64,000 bases of DNA, from NCBI RefSeq assembly GCF_030063205.1, contig NZ_JASISQ010000001.1:981152-1045151 (forward strand). Reading direction: 5' to 3'. Source of the stretch: Arthrobacter antibioticus (GTDB taxonomy: Bacteria > Actinomycetota > Actinomycetes > Actinomycetales > Micrococcaceae). Below, piece after piece: positions 25,887-36,678 of the stretch; position 1 is the first letter of the stretch, and the number at the start of each line of letters is the position of its first letter. Made by a program: the position numbers and the translations under genes. The notes under the pieces are model-generated. The model had not been told where the DNA came from. It did not search any database and saw nothing but the letters and a program-made list of their open reading frames with translations.

Positions 25887-27992
25887 ATGTCGATTGTCAC
25901 GCGTGGAGAAGCTAAGGCGCACAGCCTGCGGCGTGGGGAGGCTATCCCAAATGACTCCCGCAGGAACGACTCACGAAAGTTCCTACCTGAAGTTCAAGGC
26001 CTACGAGCCATTGCGGTTCTCATGGTGGTCGCATACCACGTATGGTTCGGTCGCATCTCCGGCGGTGTGGACATCTTCCTGTTAGTTTCCGCATTTCTGC
26101 TCACTGGACAGTTCGCACGCAAGTTAGAGAGTGGACGGCCACTGGAGCTACTCAAATATTGGGCGCACCTTTTCAAACGGTTGTTGCCGATGATTGTACT
26201 AACACTTTTGGGAACTCTGCTCGGTGTGTATCTGCTTCTACCCGAGACTGCTTGGACTAGCATGTTTGGACAAACATGGGCGTCACTTTTTTACTACCAA
26301 AACTGGTTCTTGGCCAGCGAGTCTGTGGACTACTACGCTACAGATCACAGTTTGGCCAGTCCACTGCAGCATTTTTGGTCACTGTCTATTCAGGGACAGA
26401 TCTTCATAGTCTGGCCACTGCTCTTTGCTCTGGCAGCAGCTATGTCACGAATCGGCCGGCTCAAGGTTCGTCCTCTTCTGATCTGGCTGTTCGGCGGCAT
26501 ATTTATTATCTCGTTGACGTTCTCCATCATTACGACTTATACCAACCAAAGCTTTGCATATTTCGACACTCGGACCAGGCTTTGGGAATTTGCGCTTGGA
26601 TCCCTGCTCGCACTACTTCTTCCTTATCTGTCGTTCAAGCGGTCCACCCGGGTCGTGATGGGGTGGATTGGAGTGGTTGCCATGCTTTCCTGCGGGCTCA
26701 TACTACAAATTGACCAAAAGTTCCCTGGCTATATGGCTCTGTGGCCCACATTGGCTGCCGCATTTGTCATCGTCGCAGGCTTCACAGGCAGCAGCTTTGG
26801 TGCAGACAGATTCCTGAGCTGGAAACCACTTGTTAAGCTCGGGGACAGTTCCTACGCGTTGTATCTTTTTCACTGGCCCTTATTGGTCTTTTTCTTAGCA
26901 TTTTCAGGTCGAGACCACGCAGGGCCAAAGGCAGGAACAGCGCTAATCATAGTGTCAGTTGTTGCCGCAGTCATGATCACAAAGCTGATCGACACTCCCA
27001 TCCGCCGAAGCAAGTGGATAGAGCAGAAGCGTCGTCGTGCAGTGATGACCATCGGCATCTGCGTGCTGCTAGTGGCTGCACCACTCACTGTCTGGCAGCT
27101 TCAGGTTCATGCTAAAGAAGTGGCGTTAGAGAACCAACAGAAAGCTGCCCAAGCTGAAGTCATGAGGAACTACCCAGGTGCCACTGCAATCCAACCCGGG
27201 TTTGTAGACGCGGGGGATCCGGGATTGCCAATGAAACCTGCTTTAACTGCATTGGACAAACAATGGGTGAGTCTCAGCGAGAACTGTCAGGAACAGTTTC
27301 TGCCAAGTCAAAAGGTGCTCGCCGATAAGTGCGGGCAAACAGCTCCAGTCGCGAAACCCAAGAAGACCATTGTGATTGTCGGTGATTCCCACGCAGAGCA
27401 GATGGCAGGAGCTTTAGTCCCGGTTGCCGAAGCCAACGATTGGCAGCTAGTATCCCTATTTTTGGGAGGATGCGACTTCGGCAGCGAGTCGGTACCGTCA
27501 GGTAGAAGCAAAGAATGCCAACAATTTAACACTGCTGCCACGGATTACGTGCTGAAGCTTAGACCGGACGCCATTTTCACGATATCTACCGACGCCGTTC
27601 CGGATTCACCAGCAGAGACAATTATCCCCGGATATGAGCTCGCAGTTCACACATTTGTTGATGCTGGCATCGACGTTATCGGGGTTAGGGATAATCCACG
27701 CTTCAATGACAGCAGATCCGCTTGTGTAGCAAAATCTGGAGCCGAAGCGTGTGAGTTTGAACAGAGTAAGTATCTGGCATCTGCAGACCCCGCTGCTTCA
27801 CTAAACCGAATGGATGGAGCGTATATGCTGGACCTTACCGACCAGTATTGCAAACAGGAAACTTGCTATGCTGTGGTAGGAAATGTGTTGGTCTATCTGG
27901 ATCACAACCATTTAACATGGGATTACGTCCGCACGATGGCACCTGTGCTGGGTCAGCGAATTGGCGCTGCAACTGGGTGGCAAGTCAAGTAG
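25887..27992 (+). CDS. OafA/YrhL-type O-acyltransferase with C-terminal SGNH domain
   Basis: A 701-residue protein that likely O-acetylates a cell-surface polysaccharide. The N-terminal acyltransferase_3 domain (residues about 30-390) has ten or so helices and the family signature LRAIAVLMVVAYHVWFG with His near residue 48, then GGVDIFLLVSAFLLTG and WSLSIQGQIFIVWP. The C-terminal extracellular SGNH hydrolase-like domain has IVIVGDSHAEQM (nucleophile Ser, about residue 499) and YLDHNHLT (Asp-His, about 670). The start ATG 25887 has GAGGTG nine bases upstream; GTG 25875 is the in-frame alternative. It is flanked by long non-coding stretches, so it is probably monocistronic. Confidence 0.92.
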   Translation: MSIVTRGEAKAHSLRRGEAIPNDSRRNDSRKFLPEVQGLRAIAVLMVVAYHVWFGRISGGVDIFLLVSAFLLTGQFARKLESGRPLELLKYWAHLFKRLLPMIVLTLLGTLLGVYLLLPETAWTSMFGQTWASLFYYQNWFLASESVDYYATDHSLASPLQHFWSLSIQGQIFIVWPLLFALAAAMSRIGRLKVRPLLIWLFGGIFIISLTFSIITTYTNQSFAYFDTRTRLWEFALGSLLALLLPYLSFKRSTRVVMGWIGVVAMLSCGLILQIDQKFPGYMALWPTLAAAFVIVAGFTGSSFGADRFLSWKPLVKLGDSSYALYLFHWPLLVFFLAFSGRDHAGPKAGTALIIVSVVAAVMITKLIDTPIRRSKWIEQKRRRAVMTIGICVLLVAAPLTVWQLQVHAKEVALENQQKAAQAEVMRNYPGATAIQPGFVDAGDPGLPMKPALTALDKQWVSLSENCQEQFLPSQKVLADKCGQTAPVAKPKKTIVIVGDSHAEQMAGALVPVAEANDWQLVSLFLGGCDFGSESVPSGRSKECQQFNTAATDYVLKLRPDAIFTISTDAVPDSPAETIIPGYELAVHTFVDAGIDVIGVRDNPRFNDSRSACVAKSGAEACEFEQSKYLASADPAASLNRMDGAYMLDLTDQYCKQETCYAVVGNVLVYLDHNHLTWDYVRTMAPVLGQRIGAATGWQVK

Positions 27993-28031
27993 GTTGTACC
28001 GGCATTAACATGTCGTCGTACTTTTGGGTCA

Positions 28032-28050
28032 GTCTGTAAGACATTTTTTT
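28032..28050 (+). terminator. Weak rho-independent terminator after the OafA-like gene
   Basis: A short GTCT-gta-AGAC stem is followed by A and eight T residues, 40 bases after the stop codon. The stem is only four base pairs, so the strength is doubtful. Confidence 0.35.
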
Positions 28051-28271
28051 TGTTAATGTCCGTCCTAGAATCTGGTTTGTAAAACCCGGCCGTGCTGTTA
28101 GCGCGAAGATGCGGCCAAGGCAAGCCCCCAAACCGATTGGCAGGGTCTGCGAGCGATATCTGTAGTTTTGGTAGTGAGCTTCCAGTTACGATCCTGCCAA
28201 ATTCCAAGTAGCGGCGACACTGCCGACTCTACGGTGAGGTGCTCTCCAACACTGTGGCGGATCGGATAAAG

Positions 28272-28455
28272 GGCTCTTGGTGGCTCGTGGGGATTTGGAT
28301 TCCCGGATGAGTGTCATGCCGTCGTCCGGGTGACACTTCTCAAAAGGAGAACTGATGTGTAGTTGTTGGGGGTTGCGGTAGCCACGTGCCGTTCGTTTGA
28401 TGTGCTTGATAGAGGTGCTGTTCGCCTCGACTTTCCGGTGATAGCACCGGCGCCA
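28272..28455 (-). mobile_element. Remnant of an ISL3-family element (3' end and right terminal repeat only)
   Basis: On the minus strand this segment matches the last ~185 bases of the ISL3 element at 42033-43480. The match includes the terminal repeat (GGCTCTTGGTGG at 28272), the transposase C-terminal codons around GYRNRNNYKS and the stop-proximal GTGTCATGCCGTCGT. Similarity fades after about 28455, and the remainder of the element is gone. The coding frame is broken. Orientation is inverted relative to the full copy 14 kb to the right. Confidence 0.85.
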
Positions 28456-29069
28456 CCAAAGAGTAAGTAGAAGCGACCATCATCATCATCAAGCGCACCG
28501 GTCGTAGCTTAGTCAATAGCACCCACTACACGACTCGTATTATGTTCAGGAATGCCGCACGAGCGGCGGTGAAGCATCCATTACATCAATGGAATTCACC
28601 CCTAACCCCGGAGAAGCCGATAATAGCAACAACTCGTCCGAGGTAACTGTGCCAAGGACTTGACACATATCCCTCGCGCCGCACCAGGACTTTGGCGTGT
28701 ACACCTGAGAAAAGCACTACGGAGCTTTCGGGACCTGTCCTTCCGGGCGGTATAGCCCATGCAGAGATAGTTATTCGGAAGGCTCTCATGAAACTGCGCT
28801 TCAAACACTTCGTGGCACCGCTTTGTAGCGCTTAGATTCATGGATTGGCAACTTCGACCGTTTCGCGGCCAAACAAACAACATCAACTCACCGTGATTTG
28901 CCGTTGCCAGCTGTTTACCTAAAGCACGACGTTCATATGCTGAAGGAAGCACCAACCTCTCCCCTGGCAATAAACCCAAGACGGGCTCTGACGACACAGA
29001 ATTATAGGAATACTGTCCCACAAACAACGGCCCCGCACCGTTATTGCCGAGTGCCGCACCTTTTGATTC
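28456..29069. other. Intergenic region between ISL3 remnant and galE
   Basis: Six hundred bases follow the remnant with no convincing gene. Short open frames on the minus strand (for example 28602-29027) show no family motif. A CATCATCATCATC run lies near 28478. It is read as decayed DNA at the edge of the ISL3-bracketed segment. Confidence 0.5.
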
Positions 29070-30092
29070 CTAGCCGTTGTATCCGTTCGGATTATTTTCC
29101 TGCCAACGCCAGTGGTCAGCACACATTTGCGCAAGATTGCGATGCGCCGACCAGCCCAAGTCAGCTAGGGCCGCAGACGGATCGGCATAGCTGACAGCTG
29201 CATCGCCAGGACGCCGCGGAGCAAACTCAAAGGGGATCGGCTTCCCGGCTGCTTCACCAAACGCTTGGATAACCTCCAGAACAGAGGAGCCATTACCTGT
29301 ACCCAGGTTCCAAGTGAACACTCCTTGGTGGCTTGTCAGGTAGTCAAGAGCAGCCAGATGGCCGGCCGCGAGGTCCATCACGTGGATGTAATCGCGCACT
29401 CCGGTTCCATCCGGCGTCGAATAGTCATTGCCAAAAACCATGACTTTTTCGCGACGGCCAACGGCCACCTGCGCCACGAACGGCAGCAGGTTGTTAGGAA
29501 TACCTGTGGGGTCCTCCCCGATGCGGCCGGATTCATGTGCACCCACTGGGTTGAAGTATCGCAACAAGGCCACCCGCCATGTGGGGTCAGCCGCCCCAAG
29601 GTCAGTGAGGATGTCTTCAATCTGCTCTTTGGTTCGCCCGTAGGGGTTTGTGGCATCCAGGGGCATTTTTTCGATCAGTGGCACTTCTTCGCTGGCACCA
29701 TACACCGTGGCCGAGGAGCTGAAAACAAGTGATCGGACGCCGTGTTTGTCCATGGACGACAATAAATTCAGCGTACCTACAATATTGTTTTGGTAGTACC
29801 TCAGCGGCTCGGCCACTGACTCCCCCACCGCTTTTAGGCCTGCAAAGTGTATGACAGAGTCAAAGTCTGCGGAAGCGAAAAGTGCATCCACACCGTCGGC
29901 GTTGAGCAAGTCGAGTTCAACGAATTCGGGATGCCTGCCGCTAAGTTCTTCAACCCTGTTTAATGAAGCGTCCGAAGAGTTCGCTAGGTTGTCAAGGACG
30001 ACGACGTCGTGCCCGGCTTCCAGCAGACAAAGCACCATGTGCGAGCCGATGTAGCCAGCACCGCCTGTAACCAGAACTTTCATGGCTTTCAT
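29070..30092 (-). CDS. galE: UDP-glucose 4-epimerase
   Basis: GalE interconverts UDP-glucose and UDP-galactose with NAD+ and here would supply UDP-Galp to the UDP-galactopyranose mutase at 49675. The 340-residue short-chain dehydrogenase-type protein has KVLVTGGAGYIGSHMVLCLL, the catalytic Ser region (VFSSSATVYG) and YGRTK (Tyr-x3-Lys). The C-terminal domain ends in FEFAPRRPGDAAVSYADP, the GalE signature. The start is ATG 30092, two bases after the rmlCD stop; ATG 30083 is also in frame. It is the third gene of an rmlB-rmlCD-galE operon. Confidence 0.95.
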   Translation of the reverse strand: MKAMKVLVTGGAGYIGSHMVLCLLEAGHDVVVLDNLANSSDASLNRVEELSGRHPEFVELDLLNADGVDALFASADFDSVIHFAGLKAVGESVAEPLRYYQNNIVGTLNLLSSMDKHGVRSLVFSSSATVYGASEEVPLIEKMPLDATNPYGRTKEQIEDILTDLGAADPTWRVALLRYFNPVGAHESGRIGEDPTGIPNNLLPFVAQVAVGRREKVMVFGNDYSTPDGTGVRDYIHVMDLAAGHLAALDYLTSHQGVFTWNLGTGNGSSVLEVIQAFGEAAGKPIPFEFAPRRPGDAAVSYADPSAALADLGWSAHRNLAQMCADHWRWQENNPNGYNG

Positions 30093-30094
30093 TT

Positions 30095-31504
30095 CTACCT
30101 ATCCAAATATTCGGTGAGTCGCTGGGCAGCAGGTGCCGGGGTGAATCCTGCCGCTTTGATCTTGCGCAGGTCCAGTGTGCTGTTCATGGGCCGCGGTGCT
30201 GCCGCTTTGCCCTTGAAGTACTCTTCCGTGCTGATCCCTGTGACGGAGCTGCGGCTATGACCGCTGAGTTCAAAGACCTCTGCCGCGATATCCGCCCACG
30301 TCTGGGGATCGCCGTCATTAGTGAGGTTATAAGTGCCGAACTCCGCACCCGTATTCAAGAGGTGTCTAATACCTGCGGCGATGTCCTGGGTGAAACTCAA
30401 TCGTCCAACCTGATCGTTAACCACACTGGGTTCAATGCCACGAGCCGCCAGGGATGCCATAGTGGCAACAAAGTTATTCCCCTCCCCGATCACCCAGCTA
30501 GTGCGCAGAATGTAGTGACGCGGGACGGTATTGACGACGGCGTCCCCAGCAGCCTTGCTCTGGCCGTAGACGCCCAAGGGGCTCAGGGCTTCATCCTCGC
30601 CATGAAGTTTGGCTGTGCCATCAAAGACATAGTCACTGGATACATGAACCAGGGTGATCCCGTTAGCTGTAGCAACTTTGGCCAGCTGGGCCACGGCAGT
30701 ACCGTTGATAGCCCAGGCTGCGGCACGCCCCTGGGCGCTTTCGGCCGCATCCACGGCCGTGTAGGCCGCCGCGTTAATAATGGTGGAGTAGCTCTTCCAG
30801 TTCCACCCCGAATACGACGAGGCTGCGGTGAGGTCAAAATCAGTCCTCGCCGCAAACTCAACGTTACTCTCGCCGTCGTACAGTGCACGCAGCGCCTTAC
30901 CCAGTTGCCCATCGGCACCCAACACCAAGATCTTCTTCGCGGCCATCGGTGTCACGTCAGCCAGACGCGGATGCGCTTTGTCTTTCTCGGACAGCTCTGC
31001 CTGCCCCAGCGGGATCGGCCACGCGATCGCTGAGCTCTCGTCCGCCAGATTCAGAAAAGTGTATTGACCCTGTGCATCAGCAGACCAATGGTCATTAACA
31101 AGGTAAGTGTAAGCGGTGGTGTCTTCCAAAGTTTGGAACGCGTTGCCCACTCCTCGCGGAATAAAAATGGCGTGGGAGGGGTCCAGCTCGGCGGTGAAAA
31201 CCGTACCGAAAGAGGGCCCCTCACGCAGGTCAACCCAGGCCCCGAAGATCTTCCCGGTAGCCACGGAAATGAACTTGTCCCACGGCTCTGCGTGGATGCC
31301 TCGAGTGGTTCCGGCCTTCTCATTGAAGGAAATGTTGTTCTGCACAGGGGCGAAGTCAGGCAGCCCCAAGGCCATCATTTTTCCGCGCTGCCAGTTTTCC
31401 TTGAACCAACCGCGGTTATCACCATGGACGGGCAGTTCGTAAAGGATTACCCCGGGGATGGGTGTCTGTGTGGCTGTGAGTTGTTTAGAAAATTCAATGC
31501 TCAT
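30095..31504 (-). CDS. Fused dTDP-4-dehydrorhamnose 3,5-epimerase / reductase (RmlC-RmlD)
   Basis: One 469-residue protein carries the last two steps of dTDP-L-rhamnose synthesis. Residues 1 to about 185 form the RmlC cupin (VHGDNRGWFKENWQR, active-site His in TTRGIHAEPWDKF at residue 71, and FIPRGVGNAFQTLEDTTAY). Residues from about 190 form RmlD (ILVLGADGQLGKALRALY, VHVSSDYVFDGT, PLGVYGQSKAAGD with its Tyr-Lys pair, and ILRTSWVIGEG). Such fusions occur in several actinobacteria. The catalytic residues of both halves appear intact. It lies 3 bases downstream of rmlB and just before galE. Confidence 0.95.
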   Translation of the reverse strand: MSIEFSKQLTATQTPIPGVILYELPVHGDNRGWFKENWQRGKMMALGLPDFAPVQNNISFNEKAGTTRGIHAEPWDKFISVATGKIFGAWVDLREGPSFGTVFTAELDPSHAIFIPRGVGNAFQTLEDTTAYTYLVNDHWSADAQGQYTFLNLADESSAIAWPIPLGQAELSEKDKAHPRLADVTPMAAKKILVLGADGQLGKALRALYDGESNVEFAARTDFDLTAASSYSGWNWKSYSTIINAAAYTAVDAAESAQGRAAAWAINGTAVAQLAKVATANGITLVHVSSDYVFDGTAKLHGEDEALSPLGVYGQSKAAGDAVVNTVPRHYILRTSWVIGEGNNFVATMASLAARGIEPSVVNDQVGRLSFTQDIAAGIRHLLNTGAEFGTYNLTNDGDPQTWADIAAEVFELSGHSRSSVTGISTEEYFKGKAAAPRPMNSTLDLRKIKAAGFTPAPAAQRLTEYLDR

Positions 31505-31507
31505 TAA

Positions 31508-32620
<1,113 letters not shown>

Positions 32621-32779
32621 CTAGTAATGATGGCAAATTCTCAGTTCTGTCTGTATCTGGCTTTGTAACAGGCGCCTAACCGAGCGCCGCAATTTTGGAT
32701 CTGAGCTAAAGTGTGGACTGTTGCCATTGGGACATTGATCCACAGTAAAACCCTTATATCCCAACAAAATAAGGAATCC

Positions 32780-34597
32780 ATGAAATTCGTTAGAGTTGCA
32801 GCATGTCTCTTGGCAGCTGCGTTGAGTTTTGGGGTCGTACCTGGCGCCAATGCGGCGCCAGTAACAGCTACAGCGACTCCTGCAGCAGATGAAGCACCCT
32901 TGGAATCGCAGGAATCATCGCCTACTGGCACTGTCCAACCTGTACCTCCAGCTGTTGCCGACGAATCAGCAACCACTCAGAACAAGCCCGAGCAAAACAC
33001 CACCGCATCAGACGCTCCGGTCGCAGAGCCCTCTTCTACCCCCACGAATGTTCCAGAACAATCTCTGGTGCCCAGCCCCCCGTCGACTATGGCTCCGGAA
33101 GTAGCACTTCGCCCCGTTGACGGGGGTGCGGTGATGGGACAAGCTGGAAAAAATATTCCCAACTCACCAGGCTTGTACGCGGCTTCGCCCTTTTCGACTT
33201 TCAAGGAGCCGACCGTTAACGAGCAGCCCCCAGGAACCGACGGCCTTCCTTTGGGGCTGGATGTTAGCGGTTGGCAAGGGAATGTCAACTGGGTGGCGGT
33301 GAAGAATGCCGGTGCGCGTTTCGCGTACGTCAAAACATCCGAAGGGCCCTGGACCCTCAACGACTATTTCGCTCAGCAATATAATGGCGCTGCTGGTGTA
33401 GGAATAATCCGCGGCGGATACCATTTCGCCAGGCCAAATCTCTCAAGCGGCTCATCTCAAGCAAAGGTAATGCTTGAATCAGGTGGTGGATGGACGTCAG
33501 ACGGAATGACTCTGCCACCAGCCCTGGACATAGAGGATAATCCCTACGTTAAAACGGACAAAACAAACTTGTGCTACGGACTATCACCAACGGCCTTGGT
33601 TGGTTGGATATCAGATTTCACGCAAACTATCAGGGCTGCCACAGGCCGCGACGCCGTGATCTACACAAGCTACTATTTTTGGCAGCAGTGTCTTGGCGGG
33701 AGCCAAGCTTTTGCTAGCGCTAATCCGCTCTGGATTGCAGCATATTATGCCTCCAGTCCTTGGATGCCAGGCAAATGGGCTAAACACACCTTCTGGCAGT
33801 ATGCGAACGACTATGCAGATCAGGCACAAACCAAGCCAGCAACCTTTCCCGGAGACCAGAATGTCTTCAACGGGACTATCGAACAACTCCGGGAGCTTGC
33901 CAGTGGCGTCAAGGCCAGCGTCATCGGTATGCCCAAAGGAGCAACTTCCGTCAGCGGAAAGTGGGCGGGGGACAACAAGAGCTATATCGGGTGGTTCAAG
34001 AATGGCAAATGGTGCATGGGAATGCCTCGGGATACCAGCAGGTGCTTCTACTACGGCGACACCGGCGATCAGCCCATCGTCGGTGATTGGAACGGAGATG
34101 GTCACGAAACCGTTGGCGTTGTTCGAGGAAACAGTTGGTTTTTGAACAACAATTTAAATAAGCTTTCCGTCGATGTAGTTCAATATTATGGAAACGCTAC
34201 CGACATCCCCATTGTGGGTGACTGGAACGCCGACGGACGAACATCCATTGGCGTATTCCGTGCGGGTAGTTGGTACATGACTAATTCGCACTCCACTTGG
34301 CCTGAGGCCAACATTGTCACCCATTTTGGTAACCGGGCAGATACTCCCCTCGTCGGGGACTGGAATGGCGATGGGAAGGACACAACCGGAGTCTGGCGGA
34401 ACGGATTTTTCTACCTGACGGATACCCTCTCCCCTCCTATTGCCAACACCGTATTTGCATACGGGATACGTTCTGACACACCAACCACGGGTGACTGGAA
34501 TGGTAATGGGGAGACGACCGTGGGAATTGAGCGGTCTGGAACGTGGCACTTGACCAATAGCTTACGCACGTTGGTTGTTGACTCAAGGCGTTCATAG
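32780..34597 (+). CDS. Secreted GH25 muramidase-like hydrolase with C-terminal GDWNGDG repeats
   Basis: A 605-residue exported protein. A signal peptide ends near GANA-APV (residues 1-27), followed by a Pro/Thr/Ser-rich linker to about 155. The GH25 lysozyme domain spans about 159-372: LGLDVSGWQGNVNW with the catalytic-type Asp, FAYVKTSEG, GGYHFARP, PALDIED with the Asp/Glu pair near residues 250-252, and HTFWQYANDY. The C-terminus holds four 45-46-residue repeats, each with a G-D-W-N-x-D/N-G core (about residues 435, 480, 526 and 571), like FG-GAP/VCBS-type repeats of actinobacterial wall hydrolases. Start ATG 32780 has AAGGA upstream. It is expected to cleave peptidoglycan outside the cell, with repeats binding wall or surface glycan. 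Confidence 0.9.
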   Translation: MKFVRVAACLLAAALSFGVVPGANAAPVTATATPAADEAPLESQESSPTGTVQPVPPAVADESATTQNKPEQNTTASDAPVAEPSSTPTNVPEQSLVPSPPSTMAPEVALRPVDGGAVMGQAGKNIPNSPGLYAASPFSTFKEPTVNEQPPGTDGLPLGLDVSGWQGNVNWVAVKNAGARFAYVKTSEGPWTLNDYFAQQYNGAAGVGIIRGGYHFARPNLSSGSSQAKVMLESGGGWTSDGMTLPPALDIEDNPYVKTDKTNLCYGLSPTALVGWISDFTQTIRAATGRDAVIYTSYYFWQQCLGGSQAFASANPLWIAAYYASSPWMPGKWAKHTFWQYANDYADQAQTKPATFPGDQNVFNGTIEQLRELASGVKASVIGMPKGATSVSGKWAGDNKSYIGWFKNGKWCMGMPRDTSRCFYYGDTGDQPIVGDWNGDGHETVGVVRGNSWFLNNNLNKLSVDVVQYYGNATDIPIVGDWNADGRTSIGVFRAGSWYMTNSHSTWPEANIVTHFGNRADTPLVGDWNGDGKDTTGVWRNGFFYLTDTLSPPIANTVFAYGIRSDTPTTGDWNGNGETTVGIERSGTWHLTNSLRTLVVDSRRS

Positions 34598-35371
34598 AGA
34601 ATTGATGATGGTCCCCGGCATGAATCAGTCCCATCGAGATTCCTATGTGAGAGTATGTCCATTAAACAGACGACGGCGGTGCCAAGCCGACCCGAGGCTG
34701 AGGCTGAGGCTGACGCGTTTTGTTGCGCCCCATACTTAGTCAGATCCGTCGCGACGGCGCCGGAGCTTTGGTTATTGTCACCGGATAAGCTCTGAACAAA
34801 TCAAAAATCAGGCCTCACTAGGTGCTTTCTATGGACTGACTACAGTCGATTTCCCAACCCAAAGACCTGAGAAATGACGCCCTGGCCGCGATAGAAACAT
34901 GCATCCCAACGCGACTCTCGGCCTCTTCGTTTACCCAGGACTTCCATGGGATCTCACTGCACAGGAATAGCTGAAAGCGAACAGCAACAGGTGAAGTGTA
35001 TAAGTGGTCATCAGGACCCTCCACGGGTAGATACCTCGCGAAGCATTCGCCTTCGTCAAGATCGTCCATGACCCGCATAATCACCAAAATCGTGCCGTGT
35101 GAAACCTTAGGTGAATCGGTGCTCTACAGAGGCCATTCTGGTTCACGCGCAGGGTAGAGTTCAACAACCCACTGTGGGCCCAAGACCCACTGGACTACAT
35201 CGGTCCGCTCATCGGGAAGCACCAACTTAGACCCACCAAGTTTCAGAAGAGGAAAGCCCCCTGATCAAGCGCCCACGATTTACGGATAATTCTAGTGCAC
35301 CGTCACACCTAACACTTTCGTTCCCGTAGGATCGACACAAGTACCCGCCTTTAGAGGATCCACACCATCAT
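34598..35371. other. Intergenic region with no convincing gene
   Basis: A 774-base stretch between the GH25 gene and the flippase. An open frame on the minus strand (34818-35087) and a 50-residue plus-strand frame ending near 35263 show no motif I can name. A short GAGGCT repeat (three units) lies near 34694. No terminator with a T-run was seen. Confidence 0.5.
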
Positions 35372-36622
35372 ATGAAAACTGTTCTGCTGCGACTATCGGG
35401 ATTCACGATCCTGCCTCTTCTGTCGCTGGTAACCCCCCTCCTACTGCTACCTGTTATCTCCGGTTTCGTAGGCGGTCAGGGCGTTTCCAGCGTGATGACC
35501 GGTCAGGCCATCGGAACATTTGCCACCACCGTAATTATGTGGGGATGGAACGTTGACGGGCCCGTGGCCATCGCTCGAACAGAACACTTGCAGGAACGGA
35601 GCCTGATCTACCTTTCAAGCATTCGTACCCGGTTGACATTGATGGCAGCAGTAATTCCTATCACTATCGTAGTGACCGGCTTAGCAGCTCGAGCTGAGTT
35701 CCGTTCGGAAGCTATCAGCATGGCTCTTGCATCAGCATTTATCGGCATGTCACCAGCTTGGTTTTGTATCGGACTGGGGCAGCCACGGCTCTTGGCTATA
35801 TACGACACCATACCCAGATTTTTGGCAACAATGATGTCCATACCGCTCCTACTCTGGACCAGTCAGTTATGGACATACACCTGCCTGCTAGGAGTGGCTA
35901 CAGCCATTTCTCTGTGCGTATTTCACCGTAAATACTCGCCAGCAGGAAATTGGTTTCCGTCAAATTTTAGGCGAACCTTTAAGGAAATACGGAGCCAAAC
36001 AGACACGGCTGGAATCAACGTCGCCAACAGCAGTTACGCTTTTACTGCTGTCCCCATAGCAACTGCAACAACCACAGCTGCAGCTTCAGGGTCGCTAGCA
36101 ACTGCCGACACTCTCTACAGGTTTGGACTGTTTAGTGTAATTTCGCTCGGTAATGCACTCCAAGCCTGGGTCCTCGAACGCAACGCACCGAACAGCCGCC
36201 ACAGACAATTACTAGCAATGTACTCACATTTTCTACTCGGAGTGTTAGGGGCAGTAATTTTAACGTTGCTGGGTCCCGCAGTCAGCGAGATCGTTTTCGC
36301 GGGTCAGGTACGGGCGGACAGAGTCATTTGTTTCTACTACGGCATAGCTTTTGCCTTTATCTCCGCCAGTCAACCTCTCGTGAGAAATTTACTCATACCT
36401 GCTGGTAAGAGCAGGCTGGTACTCACTGGCACAGTTGCCGCTGCCGCAGTAGGTATAAGCGGTATGATTGCCGCCGGGGTCACTGGGCATACTGAAGGGA
36501 TCGCATTGAGTATGGCTGCCAGCGAATTCGTCCTGTTCATCGCTCTGTTTGCCCCAGCGATCCGACTTCTCAAGGGAGAATATCCAACGAAAAATTCACC
36601 ATCGACAACGACTGAACCCTAG
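35372..36622 (+). CDS. Wzx-like polysaccharide flippase
   Basis: A 416-residue multi-pass membrane protein with about 12 predicted helices and no soluble domain, resembling Wzx/polysaccharide_synt proteins of the MOP superfamily, which flip undecaprenyl-linked repeat units. It begins with the pattern seen in many Wzx proteins (LLRLSGFTILPLLSLVTPLLLLPVIS) and keeps a central polar loop (residues about 180-210). Motif support for this family is inherently weak; the call rests on size, topology and its place before GT2 genes. The start is ATG 35372 with a GAGGA about 13 bases upstream. The gene appears to begin a plus-strand run to 41910. Confidence 0.75.
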   Translation: MKTVLLRLSGFTILPLLSLVTPLLLLPVISGFVGGQGVSSVMTGQAIGTFATTVIMWGWNVDGPVAIARTEHLQERSLIYLSSIRTRLTLMAAVIPITIVVTGLAARAEFRSEAISMALASAFIGMSPAWFCIGLGQPRLLAIYDTIPRFLATMMSIPLLLWTSQLWTYTCLLGVATAISLCVFHRKYSPAGNWFPSNFRRTFKEIRSQTDTAGINVANSSYAFTAVPIATATTTAAASGSLATADTLYRFGLFSVISLGNALQAWVLERNAPNSRHRQLLAMYSHFLLGVLGAVILTLLGPAVSEIVFAGQVRADRVICFYYGIAFAFISASQPLVRNLLIPAGKSRLVLTGTVAAAAVGISGMIAAGVTGHTEGIALSMAASEFVLFIALFAPAIRLLKGEYPTKNSPSTTTEP

Positions 36623-36678
36623 GAGCACCGCCTCATCCAATTCTTCAGCGCGCATCCTCTTGCTATAGTTTGTAGGAT

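Noticed and set aside
26360-26420. Missing Glu in the acyltransferase_3 motif (SLSIQGQ instead of an EEQ-type sequence)
   Set aside because: This variant is common in actinobacterial OafA-like proteins as far as I recall, so it is not considered a lesion.
32640-32779. Riboswitch (for example c-di-AMP type) upstream of the GH25 gene
   Set aside because: Such riboswitches precede wall hydrolases in some actinobacteria, but the available leader is short and lacks the conserved motifs.
34818-35087. 89-codon minus-strand open frame and a 50-residue plus-strand frame ending near 35263 between the GH25 gene and wzx
   Set aside because: Neither resembles a known family or a mobile element I can name; no start signals were found. 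They could be decayed genes but cannot be supported.
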